The notes beneath the pieces were generated by a model that saw only the letters and a program-made list of their open reading frames with translations, made no database searches and was not told the origin of the DNA. The translations under genes and the position numbers were made by a program. Source: Aeromicrobium marinum DSM 15272 (GTDB lineage Bacteria > Actinomycetota > Actinomycetes > Propionibacteriales > Nocardioidaceae). Taken from it: a stretch of DNA of 64,000 bases. Of this stretch, positions 53,799 through 62,121 are shown piece after piece; the stretch's first letter is position 1, and every line of letters starts with the position of its first letter. The DNA lies in NCBI RefSeq assembly GCF_000160775.2, contig NZ_CM001024.1, forward strand, positions 2,027,063 through 2,091,062, given 5' to 3'.

Positions 53799-55221
53799 TG
53801 ATCCTCACCTCCGATCCACGCAGGGTCGGGCTGACGAGCAGCGAGGCGATGTCGGGCAGGTCGTCGCCGGCACGGTCCATGCTGGCCGCGATGATCCGGT
53901 TGAGCGTCGCCCGCTCGGCGGGCGAGTCGATGCCCGCCAGCGACTGGGACGCGACCGCGGTGCGGTTGCTCTCGGCGCGGGCCGCGCTGGCGGCGCCGGC
54001 CGCGGTGCCGTCGTTGCCGAAGAACTTGCCGTGCGGGCTCTTGATGCCGAGCAGGTCGTACACCCCGGCGTCGGGGAAGTTGTACGGGTTGCTCTGCGGG
54101 AACAGGTCCTCACCCGCGGCGAGCCGGTCGAGCTCGAGGCACGTGGGCGCCACCAGCTCGGCGTTCTCCGGCGAGTTCAGCTCCTCGAAGCTCACGGCCA
54201 GTCCTTCGTCGTCGGCGTACTTGGTGGGCACGCTGCCGCGCTCCTCGGCCGGGACCACCGGGGAGATGATCTCGAGGTTGATGTGCACCGCGTTGTCGCG
54301 GAAGACGCTGTCCAGCCGCGGCACCGCCACGTCGAGCGCACCCAGGAAGCACGGGAACGTCGCCGAGTAGCGGTCGACGACCTCGAGCGGCCTGCGGCCC
54401 TGGTCGTTGAGCTCGATGATGTCCTGGCCGCTGGTCGCGACGAACGCGTTGAGCGTGTCGGCCAGACCGCTGGTGCGGTCGAGGAACGCGGTCAGCTCGC
54501 CCTGCTTCTCGACGACCGTGTTGCCCGTGACGACCGTGTTCTCGAGGAACCGTCCGAGGTCGGGCAGGGCCGCGGCGTAGACGTCGGAGACCTGGCCCAG
54601 GGCCTGCAGGTCGTCGACCAGCAGCGGGATGTCGGGGTTGACCTGCTGCAGGTAGGCGTTGGCGCTGACCAGCGTCTCGCCCAGCTGCTCGCCGCGGCCG
54701 TCCAGCGCCTGCGAGACCGCCGACAGGGTGTACGACAGCTCGGCGGGCTCGACGGCCTCGAAGAGCACGAACAGGTCCTCCAGCACGGCCTCGAGCTCGA
54801 CCGGCACGACGGCCTTCTCGATCACGTCGCCGGCCTTCAGGGTGCTGCCGGTGTCGACCGCGGGCGGGATGAGCGCGATGTACTTCTCGCCGAAGAGGGT
54901 CTTGGGCAGGATCTGCGCCGTGACGCCCGCCGGGATGTCGTCGAGCATCTCGGGCTTGATGCCCAGCGTCATGGTGACGCCGTCGTCGCTCGGGACGATC
55001 TCACGCACCTCGCCGACGATCATGCCGCGCAGCTTGACGTCGGCGGCCGTGGGCAGCTGCTGTCCGGTGTTCGGTGCGTTGAGCGTGACCTCCTCGACGT
55101 CGACGAAGGTCTTGTTGAAGAAGGCGGCCGTGAGCCACACGAAGAAGATCAGCAGCGCGATGAAGCCGATGCCCAGGACCTTGAGTCCGGAGGGGCGTTC
55201 GAGCACAGGGGTACGAGGCAT
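53785..55221 (-). CDS. Mce family protein, MceA position
   Basis: The first and longest Mce gene product, 478 residues. Membrane segment (VLGIGFIALLIFFVWLTAAF), MCE domain at about 40-118 (TAADVKLRGMIVGEVREIV), helical region, and a C-terminal domain of the Mce4_CUP1 type with Cys residues in SATFPCFLGAL and VAPTCLELDRL. It opens the mceA-F series three bases after yrbEB. Confidence 0.92.
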   Translation of the reverse strand: MPRTPVLERPSGLKVLGIGFIALLIFFVWLTAAFFNKTFVDVEEVTLNAPNTGQQLPTAADVKLRGMIVGEVREIVPSDDGVTMTLGIKPEMLDDIPAGVTAQILPKTLFGEKYIALIPPAVDTGSTLKAGDVIEKAVVPVELEAVLEDLFVLFEAVEPAELSYTLSAVSQALDGRGEQLGETLVSANAYLQQVNPDIPLLVDDLQALGQVSDVYAAALPDLGRFLENTVVTGNTVVEKQGELTAFLDRTSGLADTLNAFVATSGQDIIELNDQGRRPLEVVDRYSATFPCFLGALDVAVPRLDSVFRDNAVHINLEIISPVVPAEERGSVPTKYADDEGLAVSFEELNSPENAELVAPTCLELDRLAAGEDLFPQSNPYNFPDAGVYDLLGIKSPHGKFFGNDGTAAGAASAARAESNRTAVASQSLAGIDSPAERATLNRIIAASMDRAGDDLPDIASLLVSPTLRGSEVRISEAR

Positions 55222-55224
55222 GGG

Positions 55225-56103
55225 TCACCCGGCCAATCTGACGGTCACCGTGGTGCCCCAGATCGCCATGGAGGCGAGCAGGTCGACCACGTTGATCGCG
55301 ACGATCGAGGTTCGGACGGCCAGACCGACGGCCACGCCGACGCCGGCCGGGCCTCCGCTGGCGTAGTAGCCGTAGTAGCAGTGGATCAGGATCACCACGA
55401 CGGCGAAGATCAGCACCTTGGCGAAGGACCAGAGCACGTCGCCCGGCGGCAGGAAGGTCGTGAAGTAGTGGTCGTAGGTGCCAGAGCTCTGCCCGTACAC
55501 CTGGGTGACGGTGAGGCGGGTGGCGAAGTACGAGGAGAGCAGGCCCACGATGTACAGCGGGATGACCGCGATGAGGCCGGCGATGACGCGGGTGGTGACG
55601 AGGAACGGCAGCGACGGGATGGCCATCACCTCGAGGGCGTCGACCTCCTCGCTGATGCGCATGGCGCCGAGCTGCGCGGTGAACCCGCAGCCCACGGTGG
55701 CGGCCAGCGCGATGCCGGCCACGATGGGCGCGATCTCGCGGGTGTTGAAGTAGGCCGAGACGAAGCCCGACAGCGCCGAGGTGCCGAGCTGGTCGAGGGC
55801 CGCGTAGCCCTGCAGCCCGACCTCGGTGCCGGTGAAGAAGCACATCGCGGCGATGACGCCGACCGTGCCGCCCACGAGCGCGAGCGAGCCCGAGCCGAAG
55901 GTGACCTCGGCGAGCAGGCGGAAGATCTCGCGGCTGTAGTTCTTGATCGTCCGCGGGACCGACTTGATGACCCGCAGGTAGAACAGCATCTGCTTGCCGA
56001 GGTCGTCGAGCCCGTTGCCGAGCTTGACCGGGGCGGCAGAGGCACGCTGGACCAGGCTCGGTCGGGCGTCCTTCTGCGGGTCCTGCTGGGTGTCCGTCGC
56101 CAT
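55225..56103 (-). CDS. MlaE/YrbE family ABC permease (YrbEB)
   Basis: A 292-residue permease subunit with about five membrane segments and the MlaE signature (AAMCFFTGTEVGLQGYA, LGAMRISEEVDALEVMAI). It pairs with YrbEA to form the membrane channel powered by the Mkl ATPase. The start is at MATDTQQDPQKD, one base after yrbEA; upstream in-frame codons overlap yrbEA. Confidence 0.93.
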   Translation of the reverse strand: MATDTQQDPQKDARPSLVQRASAAPVKLGNGLDDLGKQMLFYLRVIKSVPRTIKNYSREIFRLLAEVTFGSGSLALVGGTVGVIAAMCFFTGTEVGLQGYAALDQLGTSALSGFVSAYFNTREIAPIVAGIALAATVGCGFTAQLGAMRISEEVDALEVMAIPSLPFLVTTRVIAGLIAVIPLYIVGLLSSYFATRLTVTQVYGQSSGTYDHYFTTFLPPGDVLWSFAKVLIFAVVVILIHCYYGYYASGGPAGVGVAVGLAVRTSIVAINVVDLLASMAIWGTTVTVRLAG

Positions 56104-56104
56104 C

Positions 56105-56881
56105 TCAGAGCCCCTTCGGTGGGACGAGCTGGATGTACAGCGCCGACACGACGAAGTTGACCGCGAACAGCAGCACGAAGGTGATGACGACCGCCTCGTT
56201 GACGGCGTCACCGACGCCCTTCGGGCCGCCCTTGGCGTTCATGCCCTTGTAGGAGGCCACGATCGCCGCGAGGAAACCGAAGATGACGGCCTTGACCATG
56301 CCCTGCAGGATGTCGGGCAGCTGGGCCAGGGCGGTGAAGGACGCCAGATAGGCGCCTGGTGTGCCGTCTTGTAACAGGACGTTGAAGACGTAGCCGCCGG
56401 CGACACCGACGAAGGTCACCAGGCCGTTGAGGAACACGGCGATCAGCATCACCGCGAGCACCCGCGGCACGACCAGCCGCTGGATCGGGTCGATGCCGAG
56501 CACCATCATGGCGTCGAGCTCCTCGCGGATCTTGCGAGCGCCGAAGTCGGCCGCGATCGCCGATCCGGCCGCCCCGGCGATCAGCAGGGCCGTGGCGATG
56601 GGGCCGGCGTTGCGGACCACAGCCAGCACGGCGGCCGAACCGGTGAACGACTGCGCGCCGAACTGCTTGATGAGGCCGCCCACCTGCAGCGCGATGACCG
56701 CACCGAAGGGGATGGCGACCAGGGCGGTCGGGACGATGGTGACCCGGATGGTGAAGTAGGCCTGGAGCAGGAACTCTCGCATCTGGAACGGTCGCTTGAA
56801 CAACGCCATGAAGACGTCGAGCATGAACGCGAACAGGCCACCGGCGGCCCGTGCCGGTGCTGCGATCTGGCTGACGCTCAC
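56105..56881 (-). CDS. MlaE/YrbE family ABC permease (YrbEA)
   Basis: A 258-residue partner permease with the same signature (IPFGAVIALQVGGL, FGARKIREELDAMMVLGID). GTG start overlapping the mkl stop by four bases. The heterodimer of the two permeases is the usual arrangement in actinobacterial Mce systems. Confidence 0.93.
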   Translation of the reverse strand: MSVSQIAAPARAAGGLFAFMLDVFMALFKRPFQMREFLLQAYFTIRVTIVPTALVAIPFGAVIALQVGGLIKQFGAQSFTGSAAVLAVVRNAGPIATALLIAGAAGSAIAADFGARKIREELDAMMVLGIDPIQRLVVPRVLAVMLIAVFLNGLVTFVGVAGGYVFNVLLQDGTPGAYLASFTALAQLPDILQGMVKAVIFGFLAAIVASYKGMNAKGGPKGVGDAVNEAVVITFVLLFAVNFVVSALYIQLVPPKGL

Positions 56882-57837
56882 GCCGCCCCGTCAGCGGTGG
56901 CAGCCAGCGCCGACTCGAAGGAGCCGGGAGGCGGGACGACGCCGTTCTCGCGGCACCAGTCGCCGGGCTCGCGCTGGGCACGACGCGGACGACCGTCGGA
57001 CGGCTCGATCTGACGCGGGATGGGCGGCAGCGCGGGCATCTCGATGCCCTGCTCGCTGGCCAGCTCGTCGGCGTCCTTCTCCTCGGACATGCCGATCGGG
57101 CCGACCCGCTGGGCGTTGAGGAACTGCGCGACGACCGGCTCCTCGGAGCTCAGCAGCATCTCGCGCGGGCCGAACATCGCCAGGTGCTTGTGGTACAGCA
57201 GACCGATGTTGTCCGGCACCGTACGGGCGGTGTTGATGTCGTGGGTCACGATCAGGAACGTCGCGTCGATCTGCGCGTTCAGGTCGATGATCAGCTGGTT
57301 CAGGTACGCGGTGCGCACCGGGTCGAGGCCGGAGTCCGGCTCGTCGAACAGGATGATCTCGGGGTCCAGCACCAGCGCACGCGCCAGGCCGGCGCGCTTG
57401 CGCATACCGCCGGAGATCTCACCGGGGAGCTTGTTCTCCGCACCGATGAGACCCACGAGCTCCATCTTGTCCATCACGATCTGACGGACCTCGGACTCCG
57501 ACTTCTTGGTGTGCTCACGCAGCGGGAAGGCGACGTTGTCGTACAGGTCCATCGAGCCGAACATCGCGCCGTCCTGGAACAGCACGCCGAACAGCTTGCG
57601 GATCTCGTAGAGCTCCTTCTCCTTGCAGTTCGCGATGTCGGTGCCCTCGATCCAGATGTTGCCCGTGTTGGGCTTCAACAGACCGATCAACGTCTTCAGG
57701 AACACCGACTTGCCGGTGCCCGACGGGCCGAGCATCACCGAGATCTCACCGGCCGGGAGCGTCAGCGAGACGTCCTTCCAGATCAGATCCTTGCCGAACG
57801 CTTTGGTCAGACCCTCGACCTTGATCTCTACGCCCAC
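56878..57837 (-). CDS. Mce transporter ATPase (Mkl/MceG)
   Basis: A 319-residue ABC ATPase. Walker A is GPSGTGKS (37-44), the signature SGGMRKR (142-148), Walker B ILFDEPDSGLDP (162-173) and the His switch THD. The C-terminal extension of about 70 residues is the MceG-type tail. In mycobacteria this gene is unlinked from the mce operons; here it leads the cluster. GTG start at 57837 with GAGGAGG at good distance; earlier in-frame codons lie in the leader. Confidence 0.94.
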   Translation of the reverse strand: MGVEIKVEGLTKAFGKDLIWKDVSLTLPAGEISVMLGPSGTGKSVFLKTLIGLLKPNTGNIWIEGTDIANCKEKELYEIRKLFGVLFQDGAMFGSMDLYDNVAFPLREHTKKSESEVRQIVMDKMELVGLIGAENKLPGEISGGMRKRAGLARALVLDPEIILFDEPDSGLDPVRTAYLNQLIIDLNAQIDATFLIVTHDINTARTVPDNIGLLYHKHLAMFGPREMLLSSEEPVVAQFLNAQRVGPIGMSEEKDADELASEQGIEMPALPPIPRQIEPSDGRPRRAQREPGDWCRENGVVPPPGSFESALAATADGAA

Positions 57838-57891
57838 GAAGGCCCTCCTCGTTTCCCTGTGCCGGCTCGCGCCGACATCCACACCATCGTA

Positions 57892-57979
57892 GGTCGTTGT
57901 GACGCCAGCCACACGGGACAACGACCGATGCCCCTCAGGGTTACGGCGGCAGGACACCGTGGTGACCTGCCGGTAACCC
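57892..57979 (-). promoter_or_regulatory. Two large hairpins in the mce leader
   Basis: First hairpin, 57938-57979: GGGTTAC and GTAACCC outside, GGCAGG and CCTGCC within, and CACC-GT-GGTG at the apex, a nearly symmetrical 42-base palindrome. Second, 57892-57926: GGTCGTTGT and ACAACGACC, a perfect nine-base-pair stem with a 17-base loop. Both lie between the predicted transcription start (about 57987) and the mkl GTG. They could be RNA regulatory structures or DNA operators. Confidence 0.6.
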
Positions 57980-57993
57980 GCCAGCGCACGGCG

Positions 57994-58022
57994 ACTGTAG
58001 CCCACATCACCCTGTGTGACAA
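57994..58022 (-). promoter_or_regulatory. mce cluster promoter
   Basis: On the minus strand TTGTCA (-35) and TACAGT (-10) are 17 bases apart, a strong match to the primary sigma consensus. Transcription is expected near 57987, giving a leader of about 150 bases before mkl. It lies downstream of the rplL terminator. Confidence 0.75.
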
Positions 58023-58060
58023 AACTCGCGCCGGGCCCCCGAGAGACCCCGGAGACGACG

Positions 58061-58094
58061 ACGGCGCCCGCCCCCTCGCGGGGACGGGCGCCGT
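58061..58094 (-). terminator. Terminator hairpin after rplL
   Basis: ACGGCGCCCG and CGGGCGCCGT form a perfect ten-base-pair stem, with CCCC and GGGG able to extend it inside. It begins 29 bases after the rplL stop. No T-run. It separates rplJ-rplL from the mce cluster promoter. Confidence 0.75.
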
Positions 58095-58122
58095 TCGACG
58101 TACGGCTGGATTCAGCCGATGG

Positions 58123-58515
58123 TCACTTGAGGGTGACGGTGGCGCCGGCGGCCTCGAGGGCCTCCTTGGCCTTCTCCGCGGCATCCTTGGCGACCTTCTC
58201 GAGGACGGCCTTCGGCGCGCCCTCGACGAGGTCCTTGGCCTCCTTCAGGCCCAGGCTCGTGAGTGCACGCACCTCCTTGATGACCTGGATCTTCTTGTCG
58301 CCGGCCGACTCCAGGACGACGTCGAACTCGTCCTGCTCGGCAGCCTCGTCAGCGCCACCGGCGGCGCCGCCGGCCGCGGGAGCGGCGGCAACGGCGACCG
58401 GAGCGGCAGCCGTGACCTCGAAGGTCTCCTCGAAGGCCTTCACGAACTCGCTGAGCTCGATGAGGGTCAGTTCCTTGAATGCATCCAACAGCTCGTCAGT
58501 GCTGAGCTTCGCCAT
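58123..58515 (-). CDS. rplL: Ribosomal protein L7/L12 (bL12)
   Basis: A 130-residue stalk protein that recruits elongation-factor GTPases. The N-terminal dimerisation domain ([19 protein letters not shown]), the Ala-rich hinge and the C-terminal domain ([20 protein letters not shown]) are normal. It lies 56 bases after rplJ and, unusually for bacteria but as in related actinobacteria, is not followed by rpoB. Confidence 0.98.
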   Translation of the reverse strand: MAKLSTDELLDAFKELTLIELSEFVKAFEETFEVTAAAPVAVAAAPAAGGAAGGADEAAEQDEFDVVLESAGDKKIQVIKEVRALTSLGLKEAKDLVEGAPKAVLEKVAKDAAEKAKEALEAAGATVTLK

Positions 58516-58571
58516 GGTGGCGTCCTTCCTTCTGTGAGACCCCGAGGGGGTCCCGATGGGTGATCGGGCGT

Positions 58572-59231
58572 TCAGCCCTCGGTGGTCGCGTCGGCGGGAG
58601 CCTCGGCGGTGTCGGCCTCGGCGGTCGCCTCGGTCGGGGTGTCGTCAGCAGCTGCCTGCTCGGCCGGGGCGTCGGCCGCGGGGGCCTCGTCCTCGACGGG
58701 AGCAGCGGCGGGGGCCTCCTCGGCCAGCTTCGCCTCGAGGGCACCGACGAGTCGGGCCGTCTGGGCGAGCGGGGCGCCGAAGAGCGACGCGGCGTTCTGA
58801 AGGTTGCCCTTCATGGCGCCGGCGAGCTTCGCGAGGAGGACCTCGCGCGACTCCAGGTCCGCCAGCTTGCTGATCTCGTCGGCCGAGAGCGTCTTCCCGT
58901 CGAGGAAGCCGCCCTTGATGACGAGGGGGGTGTTGGCCTTCGCGAAGTCACGCAGTCCCTTGGCCGCCTCGACCGGATCGCCGTTGATGAAGGCGATGGC
59001 GGTCGGACCGGTCAGCAGGGCGTCGTCGATGTCGACGCCTGCCTCCTTGGCCGCGATCTTGGTCAGCGTGTTCTTGGCGACGGCATAGCTCACGGTGTCA
59101 CCGAGCGTGCGCCGCAGTTCCTGCAGCTGCTTCACGGTGAGACCGCGGTACTCGGTGAGCACGGCGCCACCAGCGGCGCGGAAGTTCTCCGCGAGCTCTG
59201 CGACGGCCGCAACCTTGTCCGGGCGTGCCAT
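58572..59231 (-). CDS. rplJ: Ribosomal protein L10 (uL10)
   Basis: A 219-residue stalk base protein starting [20 protein letters not shown]. The core ends around residue 175 and an acidic Ala/Glu/Pro tail of about 45 residues follows. The open frame continues upstream through the leader, but that part contains the L10 leader RNA and is not coding. GGAAGGAG precedes the ATG. Confidence 0.97.
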   Translation of the reverse strand: MARPDKVAAVAELAENFRAAGGAVLTEYRGLTVKQLQELRRTLGDTVSYAVAKNTLTKIAAKEAGVDIDDALLTGPTAIAFINGDPVEAAKGLRDFAKANTPLVIKGGFLDGKTLSADEISKLADLESREVLLAKLAGAMKGNLQNAASLFGAPLAQTARLVGALEAKLAEEAPAAAPVEDEAPAADAPAEQAAADDTPTEATAEADTAEAPADATTEG

Positions 59232-59283
59232 GGGTCTCCTTCCAGCACAGTGTCGATACCGACGACCGGCGAGGAGACCCACG

Positions 59284-59421
59284 AAAAAACGTCCCGGTGC
59301 AGGCACCAGGACGTCGGCGGCTCGTTCGTGAGAACCAGCCACGGCGTACGTAGCACCTGCGTGGGTCGCCCTGAGGCTCTTCCGGCGATCCGGGAGGATC
59401 ACCGACCTACGGTCTTCGGCA
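59284..59421 (-). ncRNA. L10 leader RNA with intrinsic attenuator
   Basis: The rplJ leader from the predicted start near 59421. It contains AAGACCGUAGGU and CUCAGGGCGACCCACGCAGG segments like the L10-binding leader. It ends in a 12-base-pair stem (59289-59314; ACGTCCTGGTGC with GCACCGGGACGT on the RNA strand) followed by six U (59284-59289): an intrinsic terminator 53 bases before the ATG. L10 binding to this leader is known in other bacteria; the exact switch here is inferred. Confidence 0.75.
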
Positions 59422-59427
59422 GGAGCC

Positions 59428-59456
59428 AGACTACGCGAGCGGCGGCGAGTCACCAA
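59428..59456 (-). promoter_or_regulatory. rplJ-rplL promoter
   Basis: On the minus strand TTGGTG (-35) and TAGTCT (-10) are 17 bases apart. Start near 59421 places the whole L10 leader in the transcript. It lies directly after the rplA terminator. Confidence 0.65.
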
Positions 59457-59462
59457 ATCGCG

Positions 59463-59498
59463 ACCGCCCCTCCCCCGCGGTGCGGGGAGAGGGGCGGT
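59463..59498 (-). terminator. Terminator after rplA
   Basis: ACCGCCCCTC and GAGGGGCGGT form a perfect ten-base-pair stem, with CCCCGC and GCGGGG continuing inside a one-base bulge. It begins 31 bases after the rplA stop and ends the rplK-rplA transcript before the rplJ promoter. Confidence 0.8.
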
Positions 59499-59528
59499 GC
59501 GGGACGTGCCGTACGGGCCGGAGCGGAC

Positions 59529-60245
59529 TCAGGACTCGTCGTCGGCGGTGTAGTTCTTCGTGCGGCTCGGATCGACCGGGACGCCGGGGCCCTGCGAGGT
59601 CGACACGGTGATCTTGCGGACGTACCGGCCCTTGGAGCTGGCCGGCTTCAGCCGCAGGACCTCGTCGAGCGCCGCGCCGTAGTTCTCGGCGAGCTGCTCG
59701 GCGCCGAACGACGCCTTGCCGATGATGAAGTGCAGGTTCGCGTGCCGGTCGACCCGGAACTCGATCTTGCCGCCCTTGATGTCACCGACCGCCTTGGCGA
59801 CGTCGGTGGTGACCGTGCCCGTCTTGGGGTTCGGCATCAGGTTGCGCGGACCGAGGACGCGACCGAGCCGGCCGACCTTGCCCATCATGTCGGGGGTCGC
59901 GACGACGGCGTCGAAGTCCAGCCACCCGTCGTTGACCTTGTCGACCATGTCGTCGGAACCGACGAAGTCGGCGCCGGCCTCACGGGCGGCGTCGGCGTTG
60001 GCGCCGGTGGCGAAGACCAGGACCCGGGAGGTCTTGCCGGTGCCGTGCGGCAGGTTGACGGTGCCGCGCACCATCTGGTCGGCCTTGCGGGGGTCGACGC
60101 CGAGCCGCAGGGAGACGTCGACGGTCGAGTCGTACGCCGCGCTCCCGGACTCCTTGGCGAGGGTGACGGCCTGCAGGGGGCTGTAGAACGCGTCCTTGTC
60201 GATCTTGTCGGCGACCGAGCGGTACGCCTTGCTGCGCTGTGTCAT
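59529..60245 (-). CDS. rplA: Ribosomal protein L1 (uL1)
   Basis: A 238-residue protein of the L1 stalk, where it contacts E-site tRNA and can repress its own mRNA. Conserved parts: [20 protein letters not shown] at the start, [20 protein letters not shown] in the middle. The C terminus is slightly extended. It lies 112 bases after rplK, with a tandem repeat in the gap. Confidence 0.97.
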   Translation of the reverse strand: MTQRSKAYRSVADKIDKDAFYSPLQAVTLAKESGSAAYDSTVDVSLRLGVDPRKADQMVRGTVNLPHGTGKTSRVLVFATGANADAAREAGADFVGSDDMVDKVNDGWLDFDAVVATPDMMGKVGRLGRVLGPRNLMPNPKTGTVTTDVAKAVGDIKGGKIEFRVDRHANLHFIIGKASFGAEQLAENYGAALDEVLRLKPASSKGRYVRKITVSTSQGPGVPVDPSRTKNYTADDES

Positions 60246-60299
60246 GACTGGCTTCCTTCTCCAGGTGTGGTGCGGGCCCAGCTGGCCCTCCCACAGGGT

Positions 60300-60345
60300 G
60301 ATGTTGCTGGGGTGGTGGTGCTGATGTTGCTGGGGTGGTGGTGCT
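60300..60345. repeat. 23-base tandem repeat between rplK and rplA
   Basis: Two exact copies of a 23-base unit (60300-60322 and 60323-60345), GATGTTGCTG followed by GGGTGGTGGTGCT, then a partial third (GGTGGTGCTG). The unit is G-rich on this strand and C-rich in the mRNA. It occupies about 40% of the rplK-rplA gap and lies just after the rplK stop. Confidence 0.85.
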
Positions 60346-60357
60346 GGTGGTGCTGTC

Positions 60358-60786
60358 CTACTCGACCGTGACGCCCATCGAGCGCGCGGTGCCCTCGACG
60401 ATCTTGGACGCAGCGTCCAGGTCGGTCGCGTTCAGGTCGGGCAGCTTGGTGGTGGCGATCTCGCGGACCTGGTCCTTGGTGATCTTGCCGACCTTGTCCT
60501 TGTGCGGCGTCGACGAGCCCTTGGCCAGACCGGCGGCCTTCTTGATCAGCTCGGCGGCCGGCGGGGTCTTGGTGACGAACGTGAACGAACGATCCTCGTA
60601 GATCGTGATCTCGACCGGCACCACGTTGCCACGCATGGACTCCGTCGCGGCGTTGTACGCCTTGCAGAACTCCATGATGTTGACGCCGTGCGGGCCGAGC
60701 GCGGTGCCGACGGGCGGCGCCGGGTTGGCCATACCGGCCTGCAGCTGCACCTTGACGATGGCTGCAACCTTCTTCTTGGGGGGCAT
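60358..60786 (-). CDS. rplK: Ribosomal protein L11 (uL11)
   Basis: A 142-residue GTPase-centre protein and the binding partner of thiostrepton-site rRNA. It starts [20 protein letters not shown]; the Pro-rich linker ([18 protein letters not shown]) is present. It lies 67 bases after nusG. Confidence 0.97.
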   Translation of the reverse strand: MPPKKKVAAIVKVQLQAGMANPAPPVGTALGPHGVNIMEFCKAYNAATESMRGNVVPVEITIYEDRSFTFVTKTPPAAELIKKAAGLAKGSSTPHKDKVGKITKDQVREIATTKLPDLNATDLDAASKIVEGTARSMGVTVE

Positions 60787-60853
60787 GTTTCGGGTCCTTG
60801 ACTCGGTGTTTCGGTGGGTACGGAACGGGCTCGGGCTGAACCGGATCGGTGGG

Positions 60854-61609
60854 TCAGACCTTCTGGATCTGGCTGAAGCTGAGCTCGACCGGGGTCTCGC
60901 GGCCGAAGATCTCGACCAACGCCTTGACCCGCTGGGAGTCGACGTTGATCTCGGTGATCGTCGCGTGCAGCGTGGCGAAGGGTCCGTCGACGACCATGAC
61001 GGAGTCGCCCGCCGAGAAGTCGGCGAACTCGACCTTGGCGGTCTTCGCGGGCTGGCTGTCGGGGGACTCGGCGGCCGCCGTGGCAGCCACCTCGGCCTCC
61101 ACCGCCGGGGCGAGCATCTGCTCGACCTCGGCGAGACTCAGGGGCACCGGCTGGTGGGCGTTGCCCACGAACCCGGTGACCGACGGCGTGTGGCGGACGA
61201 CGCCCCACGACTCGTCGGTGAGGTCCATGCGGACCAGGACGTAGCCGGGCAGCACGGTGCGCTTGACCAGCTTGCGCTGCCCGTTCTTGACCTCGGCGAC
61301 CTCCTCGGTGGGCACGACGACCTCGAAGATGAAGTCCTCGGCGTTGAGCGAGGTGATGCGGTTCTCGAGGTTGGCCTTCACCCGCTTCTCCATGCCGGAG
61401 TACGTGTGGATGACGTACCAGTCGCCGAACTGGCTGTAGAGCCGGTCGCGGAACTCCGCCATCGGGTCCGCGGGGGCCTCCTCGGCCGCCTCGTCGGTCT
61501 CCGCGTCGTCGGCACCGTCGGCGACGTCGACCTGCCCCTCCGGGGCGGTCTCGTCGGCGGTGTCGACCTCGGGCGCGTCGGCCGTGGTCTCCTCGAAGCT
61601 GTCACTCAC
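60854..61609 (-). CDS. nusG: Transcription termination/antitermination factor NusG
   Basis: A 251-residue factor that binds RNA polymerase and Rho or S10. An acidic N-terminal extension of about 55 residues precedes the NGN domain ([39 protein letters not shown]). An Ala-rich linker leads to the KOW domain ([20 protein letters not shown]). The extension and linker are longer than in E. coli NusG and usual for actinobacteria. Twelve bases after secE. Confidence 0.96.
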   Translation of the reverse strand: MSDSFEETTADAPEVDTADETAPEGQVDVADGADDAETDEAAEEAPADPMAEFRDRLYSQFGDWYVIHTYSGMEKRVKANLENRITSLNAEDFIFEVVVPTEEVAEVKNGQRKLVKRTVLPGYVLVRMDLTDESWGVVRHTPSVTGFVGNAHQPVPLSLAEVEQMLAPAVEAEVAATAAAESPDSQPAKTAKVEFADFSAGDSVMVVDGPFATLHATITEINVDSQRVKALVEIFGRETPVELSFSQIQKV

Positions 61610-61621
61610 AGGGATCTGGTC

Positions 61622-61837
61622 CTAACCGAAGATCTTGAACATGGCCTGGCCGAACACGAAGTCGAGTCCGGCCACGTACGCCATCATGAACATCACGAAC
61701 ACCAGCACGACGAAGAAGTAGGTGACCACCTGCGGGCGGGTGGGCCACACGACCTTGCGCAGCTCCGCGACGACCTGACGCAGGAAGACGACGGGCGCGG
61801 TGCGGCTGCCCTGGGTGGTGGTGTCGCGATCGCTCAC
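61622..61837 (-). CDS. secE: Protein translocase subunit SecE
   Basis: A 71-residue single-span SecE. The amphipathic helix FLRQVVAELRKVVWPTRPQV carries the family's conserved WPT, followed by one membrane helix. It works with SecY (13165). First protein gene after tRNA-Trp. Confidence 0.95.
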   Translation of the reverse strand: MSDRDTTTQGSRTAPVVFLRQVVAELRKVVWPTRPQVVTYFFVVLVFVMFMMAYVAGLDFVFGQAMFKIFG

Positions 61838-61897
61838 GATGCTCCTTCGTCGTTGTCAGGTCTTCGCACGAGCTCGTCCTGCTGATGCCGTGCTTCG

Positions 61898-61970
61898 CAC
61901 GGCACGAGGGACTTGAACCCCCAACCTTCGGTTTTGGAGACCGATGCTCTGCCAGTTGAGCTAGTGCCGT
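61898..61970 (-). tRNA. tRNA-Trp (anticodon CCA)
   Basis: A complete 73-base cloverleaf: acceptor arms ACGGCAC and GTGCCGT, D arm AGCTC and GAGC, anticodon stem TCGGT and ACCGA around loop CTCCAAA, T arm GGGGG-TTCAAGT-CCCTC, discriminator G. Anticodon CCA reads UGG. The 3' CCA is not encoded. It lies upstream of secE on the same strand, a common order in actinobacteria. Confidence 0.97.
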
Positions 61971-62044
61971 CCGGGTGGATCGCCGGGCTGCGGCCGCCTG
62001 CACGAGGGCATGACGAAACAGCCTGAGATTTCACCGGTCCGGCC

Positions 62045-62075
62045 AGTGTACGGGGTCGGCACCCGCGCCGTCGAA
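62045..62075 (-). promoter_or_regulatory. Possible promoter of tRNA-Trp/secE-nusG
   Basis: On the minus strand TTCGAC and TACACT are 19 bases apart. The -10 is good, the -35 and the spacing are weak. The transcript would start about 65 bases before the tRNA. Confidence 0.35.
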
Positions 62076-62121
62076 CCGAGTCGACGACGCAGCGCCCGAC
62101 CCCGGGCCGCAGCGGTGCCGG

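Noticed and set aside
53488..56160. An 890-codon open frame on the plus strand opposite mceA-mceB-yrbEB
   Set aside because: Same explanation: it mirrors conserved Mce and permease genes and has no recognisable protein features.
46704..58022. Recent horizontal transfer of the mce cluster
   Set aside because: No change in base or codon use at its edges, no integrase, tRNA junction or direct repeat flanks; an old insertion or lineage trait fits better.
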